A stretch of 64,000 nt of DNA from Brevibacillus sp042683565 (GTDB taxonomy: Bacteria > Bacillota > Bacilli > Brevibacillales > Brevibacillaceae): positions 248,001 through 312,000 of the forward strand of contig NZ_JBHUJW010000043.1 in NCBI RefSeq assembly GCF_042683565.1, given 5' to 3'. The notes beneath the pieces were generated by a model. That model did not search any database. It was not told the origin of the DNA and worked only from the letters and a program-made list of their open reading frames with translations. Below are positions 8,427 through 16,579 of this stretch, piece by piece. The translations under genes and the position numbers were made by a program. Every line of letters begins with the position of its first letter. Positions within the stretch are counted from its first letter, which is position 1.

Positions 8427-9486
8427 CGTGAACCGGTTTTTTGCATTTCTCCTCGCGCCGGCGCTCGGCTTTTTGGTGGCTGTATCTTCCGCCGATCCCA
8501 TGGACAAGCTCCAGTTGGAGGCATTGCAGCTTCCGGTTCAGGAGACCCGCGCGCAGGCGAATGCGCTGCGCGATAAACTGGATGAGACGAAAGAGAAAAT
8601 CAGCGATGCGCAAGAGCTGATTGCCGACATCCGCGACAAGTCGGAAAAGGAAAAGCAGGAGTTCGAGAAGCAAAACGAGCATATCGGCAACCTGCTGGCG
8701 GCGAGTAAATCGCAGACGCAGAAATCGGCAGACGTGCTGGACACGATCCTCTCCAACATGCTGGGGAATCCGATCGGCCAATCGTTCGGGAAAAATTCCA
8801 CCGTCAAGGTCTACTCGCTGGAGGAAGCCGGGTATCGCGGCTACATGGCAAAGGTTCGCCTGAATGATCCGAAAGCGTTGAAAATGGTGCTGGCGAACGA
8901 TTCGGTGAGAAGCAAGGGCGAGACGACGAGCCATGCGGGCAGGCGCAAGGGCGCCGTCCTGGCGATTAACGCGGGCGGTTTCATGACGGACAAAAGCGGG
9001 TACGTCACTCCGCTCGGGATCACGGTCGTGGACGGTAAAATCCGCACGTTCTCCAGCAACTCGAAACTTAGCTTCGTCGGCTTCAACAGCAAGGGCCATC
9101 TCGTCGGGACGAAGATCACGACGCAGCAGCAAATTTCGCAGCAAGGCATCCTGCAAGGCGCCAGCTTCCTGCCGCGGCTGCTGCAGGACGGCAAGCGGCT
9201 GGCAATTCCCCGGGAGTGGGCCAACGCCCGCCAGCCGCGGACGCTGATCGGCCACTTCGACAACGGCGATCTGCTCTTGATCGTCATCGACGGTCGACGC
9301 CAGGGCTGGAGCAACGGCGTCACGCTGGAAGAAGCGCAGAGAAAGCTGCAAGAGTTCCACGTGGTCGATGCGTACAACCTGGACGGCGGCGGTTCCAGCG
9401 CGTTTTATTACAACGGGAAGCTGTTGAACAAGCCTTCGGGCGGCAAGGAACGCCCGGTTGTCAGCAACCTGATTATCATGCCGTAA
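8416..9486 (+). CDS. phosphodiester glycosidase (NAGPA domain) secreted protein
   Basis: The 356-residue protein begins at GTG 8416, with GGAGGA 8 bases upstream inside the previous gene. An N-terminal hydrophobic segment (about 7-26) is followed by a coiled coil of about 70 residues and then a NAGPA-type domain, which cleaves GlcNAc phosphodiester bonds in animal lysosomal sorting and is used by bacteria on exopolysaccharide or teichoic-type phosphodiesters. Diagnostic elements are LAINAGGFM, PLGITVVDGK, RTLIGHFDNG, VIDGRRQGWS, and NLDGGGSSAFYYNGK near the end. The coiled coil in both this protein and its upstream partner suggests an association at the membrane. The substrate is unknown; wall polymer trimming is an inference. 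Confidence 0.8.
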   Translation: MLGNVNRFFAFLLAPALGFLVAVSSADPMDKLQLEALQLPVQETRAQANALRDKLDETKEKISDAQELIADIRDKSEKEKQEFEKQNEHIGNLLAASKSQTQKSADVLDTILSNMLGNPIGQSFGKNSTVKVYSLEEAGYRGYMAKVRLNDPKALKMVLANDSVRSKGETTSHAGRRKGAVLAINAGGFMTDKSGYVTPLGITVVDGKIRTFSSNSKLSFVGFNSKGHLVGTKITTQQQISQQGILQGASFLPRLLQDGKRLAIPREWANARQPRTLIGHFDNGDLLLIVIDGRRQGWSNGVTLEEAQRKLQEFHVVDAYNLDGGGSSAFYYNGKLLNKPSGGKERPVVSNLIIMP

Positions 9487-9579
9487 CAGGAAAGCGTGAC
9501 AATCTGTCCTTTTATTCTGCCTGGCTCCATGGTAAGGTAGAGCAGAACGTATGTGTCTGTGAAATCAGGAGGGCAGGTC

Positions 9580-10434
9580 ATGAATCATAATCGCACTACC
9601 GGTCTGACTATCGTCGCACTATTGTCAGCAGCACTTCTGGGCGGATGTGAAGCACCTTCGCTAACAAGTTTGCTGTCGCCAAGCAAGTCGGAGGCTTCCG
9701 CAGCCCCTGCAGGGGAAACGGCAGCCGGGCAAGCAGAGGCCAGCGGGCAACAACCGCAGGGAGGCGTTGAGGCCTCCGCCGTGAAAAAGAAGCAGCCTTC
9801 CTTGGGGGAGACCATACAGATGGTGGACGGCGTCCCGACCGTTACCAACCCGACGGAACTGACCGTGGTAGTAAACAAGGAGCGGGCGCTGCCGGCAGAC
9901 TACATCCCGCCCGACCTCGTAGAGCCGAACGTGCCGTTTCCTTTCGACGAAAAGGCCGAGAAACGCCAGATGCGGGCAGAGGCTGCCGGGGCGCTCGAGA
10001 AGCTGTTCGCCGCAGCCAAGGCGGAGGGGATCGAGCTGTATGCCGTCTCGGGCTACCGCTCGTATCGCACGCAAAAGTCGCTGTTTGATACGTACGTGAA
10101 GACCCAGGGAGCGGAGCACGCAGCCATGTACAGCGCGGTGCCCGGAAAGAGCGAGCATCAGACGGGACTGGCGATGGACGTTTCGGGGGCGGACGCCGAG
10201 ACGAGACTGGAAGAATCCTTCGCGGCCACGCCGGAGGGAAGATGGATTGCGGCCAACTGCGCGAAGTTCGGGTTTATCATCCGCTATATCAAGGGGAAGG
10301 AAGACGTGACCGGCTATGCTTACGAGCCGTGGCATTTGCGCTACGTAGGCAAGGACGTCGCAGAAGAGATCATGAGCCGCGGCATTACCCTGGAAGATTA
10401 CTTTCAGGATGCGGCGTCTGCGCAAAAGCAATAG
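9580..10434 (+). CDS. VanY/M15B-family D,D-carboxypeptidase lipoprotein
   Basis: The 284-residue lipoprotein has lipobox LLGGC near residue 22. An Ala/Ser/Gln-rich linker of about 60 residues precedes an M15B peptidase domain. Zinc and catalytic elements are SGYRSYRTQ, then SEHQTGLAMDVSG (H and D ligands) and YEPWHLRYVG (catalytic E-x-W-H). Such enzymes remove the terminal D-Ala from peptidoglycan stem peptides outside the membrane. AGGAGGGC lies before the ATG at 9580; an upstream in-frame start at 9553 lacks a ribosome site. The context does not indicate vancomycin resistance (no vanS/R/H/A), so a housekeeping wall role is likely. Confidence 0.85.
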   Translation: MNHNRTTGLTIVALLSAALLGGCEAPSLTSLLSPSKSEASAAPAGETAAGQAEASGQQPQGGVEASAVKKKQPSLGETIQMVDGVPTVTNPTELTVVVNKERALPADYIPPDLVEPNVPFPFDEKAEKRQMRAEAAGALEKLFAAAKAEGIELYAVSGYRSYRTQKSLFDTYVKTQGAEHAAMYSAVPGKSEHQTGLAMDVSGADAETRLEESFAATPEGRWIAANCAKFGFIIRYIKGKEDVTGYAYEPWHLRYVGKDVAEEIMSRGITLEDYFQDAASAQKQ

Positions 10435-10451
10435 CAAGGCAAGCGAACCGA

Positions 10452-10496
10452 CTGCACAACAAAAGCCGCTCTTCGTGGGCGGCTTTTGTTGTGCAT
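10452..10496 (+). terminator. strong intrinsic terminator
   Basis: A 16-base near-perfect inverted repeat, GCACAACAAAAGCCGC with GCGGCTTTTGTTGTGC, has a 9-base loop. The T-rich arm forms the terminator tail, and it can act in both directions. Confidence 0.75.
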
Positions 10497-10602
10497 GATG
10501 AAGAATTGTATCCGTTGAGAAAGCGCGGCATCGCCTGTGTCCGAAGGCTGACCTGGCCTATTGGCGCAGCCAGGTTGCCTGACTTGTTGCGGCTGGAGTC
10601 TG

Positions 10603-11163
10603 TTAGTGCGGGAGGCGAATGCCGGAGAGCGGCCAGTAGACCACTTCAGCCCGTCCTACCACATGATCCAGCTTTACCGGGCCGATGACGCGGCTATCCA
10701 TGCTGTTGTTGCGGTTGTCTCCCATGACAAACACGCTGTCTGCCGGTACGGTCACCGGGCCGAAATCTTCCGTCAAGGTGACGCCCGCAGCGGCTGCCTT
10801 TTGTTTGTTGCTGGCGAGGTAATCTTCCTTCAGCGGCTGTCCGTTGACGTATAGCTGGTCATCCTTGGCTTCCACAGTGTCGCCGGCGACAGCAACGACG
10901 CGCTTGATCCAGTTGTCCCCGCTCGCATCCGGGTGGATGATGACGATGTCGCCTGGCTGCGGTTTTTTGACATAGTAGATGGCTTTGTTGACAATGACAC
11001 GTTCGCGGTCATGCAAGGTGCTTTCCATGGAGCGACCCTGGACGACGTAAGGTGCCATGACAAATACGTAAATAAATACGGTCAAACCGCCAATCAGCAA
11101 GAACGATTTCAACCAGTCAAACAATTCGACTTTCCATTTCGTCGCGCTATTCGTTTGTTCCAT
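10603..11163 (-). CDS. sipS: type I signal peptidase
   Basis: The 186-residue membrane protease removes signal peptides from secreted proteins. One N-terminal transmembrane helix (about 18-38) is followed by the S26 catalytic boxes: GRSMEST (nucleophile Ser), WIKRVVAVAGD (general-base Lys) and VFVMGDNRNNSMDSR (box E). Length matches Bacillus SipS-type P-type peptidases. A monocistronic minus-strand gene sharing a convergent terminator with the VanY-like gene. The sip paralogue (S, T, U or V) cannot be decided. Confidence 0.92.
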   Translation of the reverse strand: MEQTNSATKWKVELFDWLKSFLLIGGLTVFIYVFVMAPYVVQGRSMESTLHDRERVIVNKAIYYVKKPQPGDIVIIHPDASGDNWIKRVVAVAGDTVEAKDDQLYVNGQPLKEDYLASNKQKAAAAGVTLTEDFGPVTVPADSVFVMGDNRNNSMDSRVIGPVKLDHVVGRAEVVYWPLSGIRLPH

Positions 11164-11441
11164 CGATCTGATCTCCTATGTATGTGGTTTTCGGGAGGGT
11201 GCCTGTCCAAAAAGTCCAACCTGCCCTTTCATTATACATTCATTACGATTGAAAGCGGAAGAAGATTCACGGAAAAAGCTGGGAAGTGTGCTGCCGGGCA
11301 GGGGGCAGCGAGGCTGTCGCGATTTAACGCCTGAACCTGACAACGCGAAACGATCAAGAAAAGCTTTGTTCGCAGACGGGTAATCTGGGAGATTCTGGTA
11401 TACACTAAGCCGGTATCATACAAAAAGGAGGGCGGTACCTG

Positions 11442-11609
11442 ATGGAACAACGCCAGCGTGAGGAAACGGGCGCACTCCATCCGACCGCAGCAGCGGCAGA
11501 CGAGACGAACGGCTCTCTCGACAGCATGGATGGACTGGCGACGACGCAGGAACAGATCAGCGATATGTACAAGGCGGGAACCATCGAGGAACGCGGAAGC
11601 ACGAGATAG
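11442..11609 (+). CDS. small DUF4025/YozQ-like protein (55 aa)
   Basis: A short gene with AAAAGGAGGGCGG placed 7-10 bases before the ATG. The hydrophilic N-terminus is followed by GLATTQEQISDMYKAGTIEE, which resembles the core of small Bacillus YozQ-like proteins (DUF4025). Family function is unknown. A GC-rich inverted repeat lies just downstream (11631-11666). Assignment rests on recall of the short motif, so moderate confidence. Confidence 0.6.
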   Translation: MEQRQREETGALHPTAAAADETNGSLDSMDGLATTQEQISDMYKAGTIEERGSTR

Positions 11610-11630
11610 GGAGAGATTCCGGTGAATAGC

Positions 11631-11666
11631 GAGAGCCAGCCTTGCGGAGAAGCAGGCTGGTCTCTC
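11631..11666 (+). terminator. hairpin after the small gene
   Basis: GAGAGCCAGCCT pairs with AGGCTGGTCTCTC (one bulged/mismatched base). Only a weak T-rich region follows (CATTTAATAAAATATATTTT), so termination efficiency is uncertain. Confidence 0.45.
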
Positions 11667-11692
11667 GTACTCATTTAATAAAATATATTTTA

Positions 11693-11721
11693 TTGACTTG
11701 TATCTGTTTATCGTTAAAAAT
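11693..11721 (+). promoter_or_regulatory. putative sigma-A promoter for ampS
   Basis: TTGACT at 11693-11698 is followed 16 bases later by TAAAAA (11715-11720) in an AT-rich stretch, about 40 bases before the ampS start. Confidence 0.4.
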
Positions 11722-11760
11722 AAAGTGGGAATCTGAAAATGAGCAAAGGGCGTGAGATGG

Positions 11761-12876
11761 ATGAAAGACCCTCGTTTAGAACAATTGGCGTATAATCTCG
11801 TGAATTATTCCGTTTGCGTACAGCCTGGCGAAAACATCCTGATTAATGTCAAAGGAGAGACGCCTGACCTGGTAGCCGCGCTCGTTCGGGAAATCTACAA
11901 AGCAAAAGGCAATCCATTTGTGCAGCTGGTCAACCCTGCGATCAGCCGTGAATTGGCGATGCAATGCAACGAGGAGCAGCTCGCCGTCATGGCCGAGCAC
12001 GAAGTGAAGCTGATGGAGAAAATGGATGGATACATAGGCATTCGCGCAGGCAGCAACATCAACGAAATGGCAGATGTGCCCGGCGAAAAGCTGGGGATGT
12101 ACTCCCGCCTGTATGAGCTGCCGGTGATGAACGTCCGCGTCCCGCACACCAAATGGGTCGTGCTGCGCTATCCGAACCCGTCGATGGCCCAACTCGCCAA
12201 CATGTCCACGGCAGCGTTTGAAGAGTTTTACTTCCAGGTGTGCAATCTGGATTATGCGAAGATGGACAAAGCGATGGACAGCCTCGTCGAACTGATGAAT
12301 CGCACGGACCAGGTGCGGATCGTCGGGCCGGGCACAGACCTGACTTTCTCCATCAAGGACATTCCGGCTGTCAAGTGCGCCGGACTGCGCAATATCCCGG
12401 ACGGAGAAGTGTACACCGCGCCTGTGAGAGACTCGGTGAACGGAACGATCACGCACAATGCGCCGACGCCTTACCACGGCTTCGTCTTTGAAAATGTCCA
12501 ATTGACCTTCGAGAACGGAAAAATCGTCAAGGCCACTGCCAATGACACGAAGCGAATCAACGAAATTCTCGATACGGACGAAGGCGCGCGCTACATCGGC
12601 GAATTTGCCATTGGCGTGAACCCGTATATCCGCAACCCGATGAAAGACATCCTGTTTGACGAAAAGATCGACGGCAGCTTCCATTTCACCCCTGGCCAAT
12701 GCTACGATGAAGCCTACAATGGCAACAAATCCTCCGTGCACTGGGACATGGTGTCCATCCAGCGTCCGGAATGGGGCGGAGGAGAGATCTGGTTTGACGG
12801 CGTGCTGATTCGCAAGGACGGACTCTTCGTCATTCCGGAGCTGGAATGTCTCAATCCGGAGCAGCTGAAAGGGTAA
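11761..12876 (+). CDS. ampS: M29-family leucyl/aminopeptidase (AmpS type)
   Basis: A 371-residue thermophilic-type metallo-aminopeptidase of family M29, which releases N-terminal residues from peptides in the cytoplasm using a dinuclear metal site. The family region AGLRNIPDGEVYTAPVRDSVNG carries the conserved metal-site Glu. GEFAIGVNPYIRNPMKDILFDEKIDGSFH and NKSSVHWDMV supply further Glu, His and Asp ligands. The ATG at 11761 has AAAGGG about 10 bases upstream; a GTG nine bases earlier would overlap the ribosome site. Convergent with the next small minus-strand gene. Confidence 0.9.
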   Translation: MKDPRLEQLAYNLVNYSVCVQPGENILINVKGETPDLVAALVREIYKAKGNPFVQLVNPAISRELAMQCNEEQLAVMAEHEVKLMEKMDGYIGIRAGSNINEMADVPGEKLGMYSRLYELPVMNVRVPHTKWVVLRYPNPSMAQLANMSTAAFEEFYFQVCNLDYAKMDKAMDSLVELMNRTDQVRIVGPGTDLTFSIKDIPAVKCAGLRNIPDGEVYTAPVRDSVNGTITHNAPTPYHGFVFENVQLTFENGKIVKATANDTKRINEILDTDEGARYIGEFAIGVNPYIRNPMKDILFDEKIDGSFHFTPGQCYDEAYNGNKSSVHWDMVSIQRPEWGGGEIWFDGVLIRKDGLFVIPELECLNPEQLKG

Positions 12877-12886
12877 CGGCCCCCGT

Positions 12887-13207
12887 CTACTCGGCGTATT
12901 GCTTCAAACGTTCTCTTGCCAGTTCGACGTCCATGTCGACCTGAAACAGCATATGCAGGTTGCTGGTAGTCATGAGGCTGCGTCTGGCGGCATGAAACAG
13001 GACTGGCTTGTGTTCCTTGACGACCGTCATGATTTCCACGACGGGCGGCACGACCTGTTTGATCCGCAACAAGCTTTGCAGGTAGCGGTGCAGCTTCTGA
13101 ATGGCTCCCGGGTCGTCCAGGTTGGGGATGGTATCGATGAGCTCGAAAAAGTCCCGGATGATCACGCGCCTGGTCTCCATCGGTGCGGCAATAGATGTTC
13201 GTTGCAT
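12887..13207 (-). CDS. conserved hypothetical cytosolic protein (106 aa)
   Basis: GAGGTGA lies 5 bases before the ATG at 13207, which fixes the start; the open frame continues upstream without a ribosome site. The product is mostly helical, with a central segment RIKQVVPPVVEIMTVVKEHKP and a Leu-rich C-terminus. There is no signal peptide or membrane segment. Convergent with ampS, leaving 10 bases between stops. I do not recognise the family. Confidence 0.65.
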   Translation of the reverse strand: MQRTSIAAPMETRRVIIRDFFELIDTIPNLDDPGAIQKLHRYLQSLLRIKQVVPPVVEIMTVVKEHKPVLFHAARRSLMTTSNLHMLFQVDMDVELARERLKQYAE

Positions 13208-13285
13208 GGATGTCACCTCACTGGTAAAAGTAGAGTATTCTATCTTATCCTCTTCCTTTCTTGGGACAGACGTAAACCTGAAAAT

Positions 13286-13326
13286 GAAAAAAGTCTTGGC
13301 TATCGCAGGATGGCCAGGACTTTTTG
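13286..13326 (-). terminator. bidirectional intrinsic terminator
   Basis: AAAAAGTCTTGGCTA pairs with TGGCCAGGACTTTTT with A and T tails on both sides. It lies just after the methyltransferase stop at 13336 on the minus strand. Confidence 0.7.
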
Positions 13327-13335
13327 CGTTGGGCA

Positions 13336-13854
13336 CTACTTTTTTGGCGCATAGACGGCCTGTTCCTCGATCGGGATGCGTACGCGCAGGAGAAGCCAGG
13401 CGTTGAGCAGCGAAAAGGAAAACGCCGTGAGAGCAGCGCCAAACGTCATCGGCAGAGCGAACAGCTCGATGGCGACGACCAGGTAATTGGGATGGCGCAT
13501 GAACCGGTACGGACCGCGTCGGACAGGTGGGGAGCCGGGCAGAACCATGATACGCGTGTTCCAGCGGTTGCCAAGGCTCCAGATGCACCAGTACCGCAGC
13601 AGCTGGGCAAGCAAAAAGGCGGAAAAATACACCTGCCACCCGGAAGGTAGCGAGCCGGGAGACGGGGCTGTCGTCACTTCCCCGATCAGGCAGGCGAAGA
13701 ACAGCACATGCAGGAGGACCAGATAGATGTAATGTCCGGCACCGATTTCATAGCCTCCCAGCGAGCGGATAATGCGGGCATTCCGCGCTGCCAAAAGCAG
13801 CTCGAAAATGCGCTGCAACAGAAGCGAAGCGAGGACAATCCAAAACAATAGCAT
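13336..13854 (-). CDS. bpsB: BpsB/YpbQ-type isoprenylcysteine carboxyl methyltransferase-family protein
   Basis: A 172-residue integral membrane protein with about four to five transmembrane helices and the ICMT signature GPYRFMRHPNYLVV. In B. subtilis, BpsB (YpbQ) methylates the alkylpyrones made by the adjacent type III polyketide synthase BpsA, and the same two-gene arrangement is seen here. GAGGTGA lies 5 bases before the ATG at 13854. A GTG at 13863 would overlap the bpsA stop as GTGA. The two genes are tightly coupled. Confidence 0.8.
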   Translation of the reverse strand: MLLFWIVLASLLLQRIFELLLAARNARIIRSLGGYEIGAGHYIYLVLLHVLFFACLIGEVTTAPSPGSLPSGWQVYFSAFLLAQLLRYWCIWSLGNRWNTRIMVLPGSPPVRRGPYRFMRHPNYLVVAIELFALPMTFGAALTAFSFSLLNAWLLLRVRIPIEEQAVYAPKK

Positions 13855-13859
13855 CGGCT

Positions 13860-14927
13860 TCACCTCGCTTCCAGCAGCAGCATTTCCGAGCTGAACCCGG
13901 GTCCCAGTGCGGCGAGCAGTCCCAAATCTCCGGCCTCCCAGTCCTGCTCCATGCTCTTTTCCAGTACGAAGAGAACGGTTGGCGATGACATGTTGCCGAA
14001 GCTGTGCAGAACTTCCGCAGACAGGCGAGTCGCGTCCGCGGACAGTCCCAACGACCGCTGATAGGCCGTGAGCACCTTGGCCCCACCGGGATGGAAAAGG
14101 AAATGGCGCAGGCGGTCCACAGACGTCTGGTGCGGAGAGAGAAAGCGGTCGACGTTGTCTTTCATCGACTGCAAAATGAGAGTGGGAATGTCGCGGGAAA
14201 AGACGACCTTCAATCCCGGCTCGGTCAGCTCCCAGCCCATGACGTCCAGCGTATCCGGCCAGGTCGTGGTCCGCGCCGCACGAAAACGCAGGCGGGTCGG
14301 ACGACTAGCACTAGAGCGGACATCATCACCTTCCACGAGTACAGCGGCAGCTCCGTCGCCAAACAGGCATGTGGCGACCAGATTGCTTTTGGACATGTCC
14401 TGCCGGATAAAGGTCAGGCCGCACAGTTCCACGCTCAACAGCAGCACGCGGCGATCCGGATAGGCCTGCGTGTACTCGCAGGCGCGGGACAGTCCCATGG
14501 CACCCCCGGCGCATCCCAGCCCCCAGAGCGGTACGCGCGTGACGTCAGGGCGCAGCCGCAAGCGGTTGACCAGCCGGGAATCCAGGCTCGGGGTGGCAAT
14601 ACCTGTGCTGGATACGAACATGAGGCAGTCGATGTCCTCTGGTGCCAGACCGGCTTTCCCCATGCATTTTTGCGCGGCTTCGGCGGCCAGCTCAACAGCG
14701 TTTTCTACATATAACCGATTTTTTTCGGCAAAGGGGCGCTCTTTCTCATACCAGTCCAGCGGCATGCAAAAATGACGCTTGCGAATCTGGCTGTTTCCGA
14801 ATACGCCAAGCAGCCGGTCAATGTCCGGATAGGCAACCTGAAACAAACGGCGGGCCAGCCGCATCGATTCCTCCTGGGAGACTTCATGGGGAGGGACAGC
14901 GGTGGCGACGGCTTCAATACGGGACAT
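13860..14927 (-). CDS. bpsA: type III polyketide synthase (chalcone/stilbene synthase family)
   Basis: The 355-residue homodimeric thiolase-fold enzyme condenses malonyl-CoA onto fatty acyl-CoA starters; B. subtilis BpsA makes alkyl pyrones. The catalytic triad is visible: Cys in LWGLGCAGGAMG, His in FLFHPGGAKVL and Asn in SFGNMSSPTV. The ATG at 14927 has GGGAG 10 bases upstream; a GTG nine bases earlier is possible. It is the first gene of a bpsA-bpsB operon on the minus strand. Product chain length cannot be predicted. Confidence 0.88.
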   Translation of the reverse strand: MSRIEAVATAVPPHEVSQEESMRLARRLFQVAYPDIDRLLGVFGNSQIRKRHFCMPLDWYEKERPFAEKNRLYVENAVELAAEAAQKCMGKAGLAPEDIDCLMFVSSTGIATPSLDSRLVNRLRLRPDVTRVPLWGLGCAGGAMGLSRACEYTQAYPDRRVLLLSVELCGLTFIRQDMSKSNLVATCLFGDGAAAVLVEGDDVRSSASRPTRLRFRAARTTTWPDTLDVMGWELTEPGLKVVFSRDIPTLILQSMKDNVDRFLSPHQTSVDRLRHFLFHPGGAKVLTAYQRSLGLSADATRLSAEVLHSFGNMSSPTVLFVLEKSMEQDWEAGDLGLLAALGPGFSSEMLLLEAR

Positions 14928-15038
14928 TCCTTCCACACTCCCGTCAATTGGTAAGTATGTCTTAGTTTGTCCCTTCCATTTCGTTCCAATTCATGTTTCT
15001 CATAGTTGCAGGCTTACCCAAAAGAAAACAGAAACAGC

Positions 15039-16289
15039 TTAGGTGATGGACACCGTATGTGGTTCTTCGGCTGCAGGCTTGGAAGAAGCAGCGTTCACCG
15101 CTTTTCGGACGAAGCGGCTTTGGCATAGCCCGCCGGCGAGCAACAAGACGCCAAGCAACGAAAACCAGAAAGCTCCGCCCATGCCGCGAAAGGCAACGGC
15201 TCCGACAGACGGGCCAAAGGTGCCGGTAATGCTCCAGTTCGCACCGAAAACAGCGAAGTAACGTCCTCTGTGTTCTTCGGGAGCCATGACCGAGATGGCT
15301 TTCTGAATTTGCGGACCGTACAGCATCTCGCCGATGGTAAACATTGTCTCGGCGATGATGAGGGCGAGCAGGCCGGGTGCCCAGCCGTAGCCGAAGCCGA
15401 CACAAGCGAGGAAGCCGTAGGCGATGAGGATGACCCGATGCGGGGGGAAGCGCTCGGCGAGCTTGGCGATGACGATCTGACAACAAACGACGAGAATGCC
15501 GTTGATGGTGATCAAGGTCGCAAAGACGGTCAGAAAATCATCGAACTTGGTGCGCAAATGCTGCGGCAAGATGATCTCCACCTGCGAATAAAGCAGCGAG
15601 ACGGGCACGGCGGCCAACGTCATCCAGATCAAAGTCTGATGCTCCGACCATTTCAGCCGGGGAGCAGGCTTGCTTCCGGGTTCCCTGGCTGCCCGTCTGC
15701 GCTGCTCGGCAGGCAGTGTCTCGGGGATCTGCCAGAGGATCAGGAAACAGTAAACGAAGAGCATCAGCGCACAGATGCCGAAAGCGATGCCGGGATTGAT
15801 CTTGTACAAGGAGACTCCGATCAGAGGACCGGCAGCGGCTCCCAGGTTCAAGGCCGTATGAAGCAGCGCAAACACTTCGCTGCGCTTCTCCTCGGGCACG
15901 ATATCCGTCACTTGCGCGCTGGCAGCCGGCCAGAACAGCGAAGAGCCCACTCCGTTGACGATCGTCAGCAACGCAAAGGCAACGAGCGACTCCGCCCAGA
16001 TGTAGCCCGCCATGGAAACGGCTTCAATCAGCAGCGCAGCGACCATCAGCGGTTTTCGCCCATACCGGTCAGAGAGGCTGCCGGCAAAGTAGCCGGCGAT
16101 GATGCTCGTCAGCGGCTGCAGGCTCGTCACCATTGCCGCCAGCAGCAGGTTGTTGTCCAACCTGTCGTACAAGTAAAAGGCGAGAAACGGCCGGAGCATG
16201 AAGCCGGCAAACGTAGTCAGAATGGTACCGATGACGCGGACCCAGATCGCTCTGTCATAACGGGCGACAAGGTTGTGCAGCCATATCAT
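15039..16289 (-). CDS. MFS transporter (12 TM, drug/solute efflux type)
   Basis: A 416-residue major facilitator with the motif GSLSDRYGRKPLM between helices 2 and 3, two six-helix halves and a hydrophilic central loop around residues 190-215. GGGGGA lies 9 bases before the ATG. It faces away from the diguanylate cyclase. Sequence motifs place it in the proton-coupled exporter type, but the substrate is not deducible. Confidence 0.82.
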   Translation of the reverse strand: MIWLHNLVARYDRAIWVRVIGTILTTFAGFMLRPFLAFYLYDRLDNNLLLAAMVTSLQPLTSIIAGYFAGSLSDRYGRKPLMVAALLIEAVSMAGYIWAESLVAFALLTIVNGVGSSLFWPAASAQVTDIVPEEKRSEVFALLHTALNLGAAAGPLIGVSLYKINPGIAFGICALMLFVYCFLILWQIPETLPAEQRRRAAREPGSKPAPRLKWSEHQTLIWMTLAAVPVSLLYSQVEIILPQHLRTKFDDFLTVFATLITINGILVVCCQIVIAKLAERFPPHRVILIAYGFLACVGFGYGWAPGLLALIIAETMFTIGEMLYGPQIQKAISVMAPEEHRGRYFAVFGANWSITGTFGPSVGAVAFRGMGGAFWFSLLGVLLLAGGLCQSRFVRKAVNAASSKPAAEEPHTVSIT

Positions 16290-16450
16290 TCAGCTAATTC
16301 CCCCTTATCGATAAAAGATATTTTTGTAAGTATAGATGACAGTCATATAAAAAGAAAGAGGGTTGGGGTTAATGTGAATAGTCAGTTTATTGTACAAGCC
16401 ACAGCCAGTTCAGGAGAACGCAAATTGGTCTGACCAGAGCATATTAAAAC

Positions 16451-16479
16451 TTGATCTCAAGAGAAAACATAGGTAAAAT
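16451..16479 (+). promoter_or_regulatory. putative sigma-A promoter for the diguanylate cyclase
   Basis: TTGATC at 16451-16456 and TAAAAT at 16474-16479 are separated by exactly 17 bases, about 100 bases before the start at 16580. Confidence 0.45.
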
Positions 16480-16579
16480 ATCCCTTAATGCATGATTCTA
16501 GACCTATATATTAAGCTGTGATAATGAGTCTTGTGCTCAGAGGTGCGATGTTGTTTACATGGACCGGAGGGGGATTTCT

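Noticed and set aside
9580..10434. Vancomycin resistance determinant
   Set aside because: The VanY-like enzyme lacks any vanHAX or vanRS neighbours and is a lipoprotein like housekeeping M15B carboxypeptidases.
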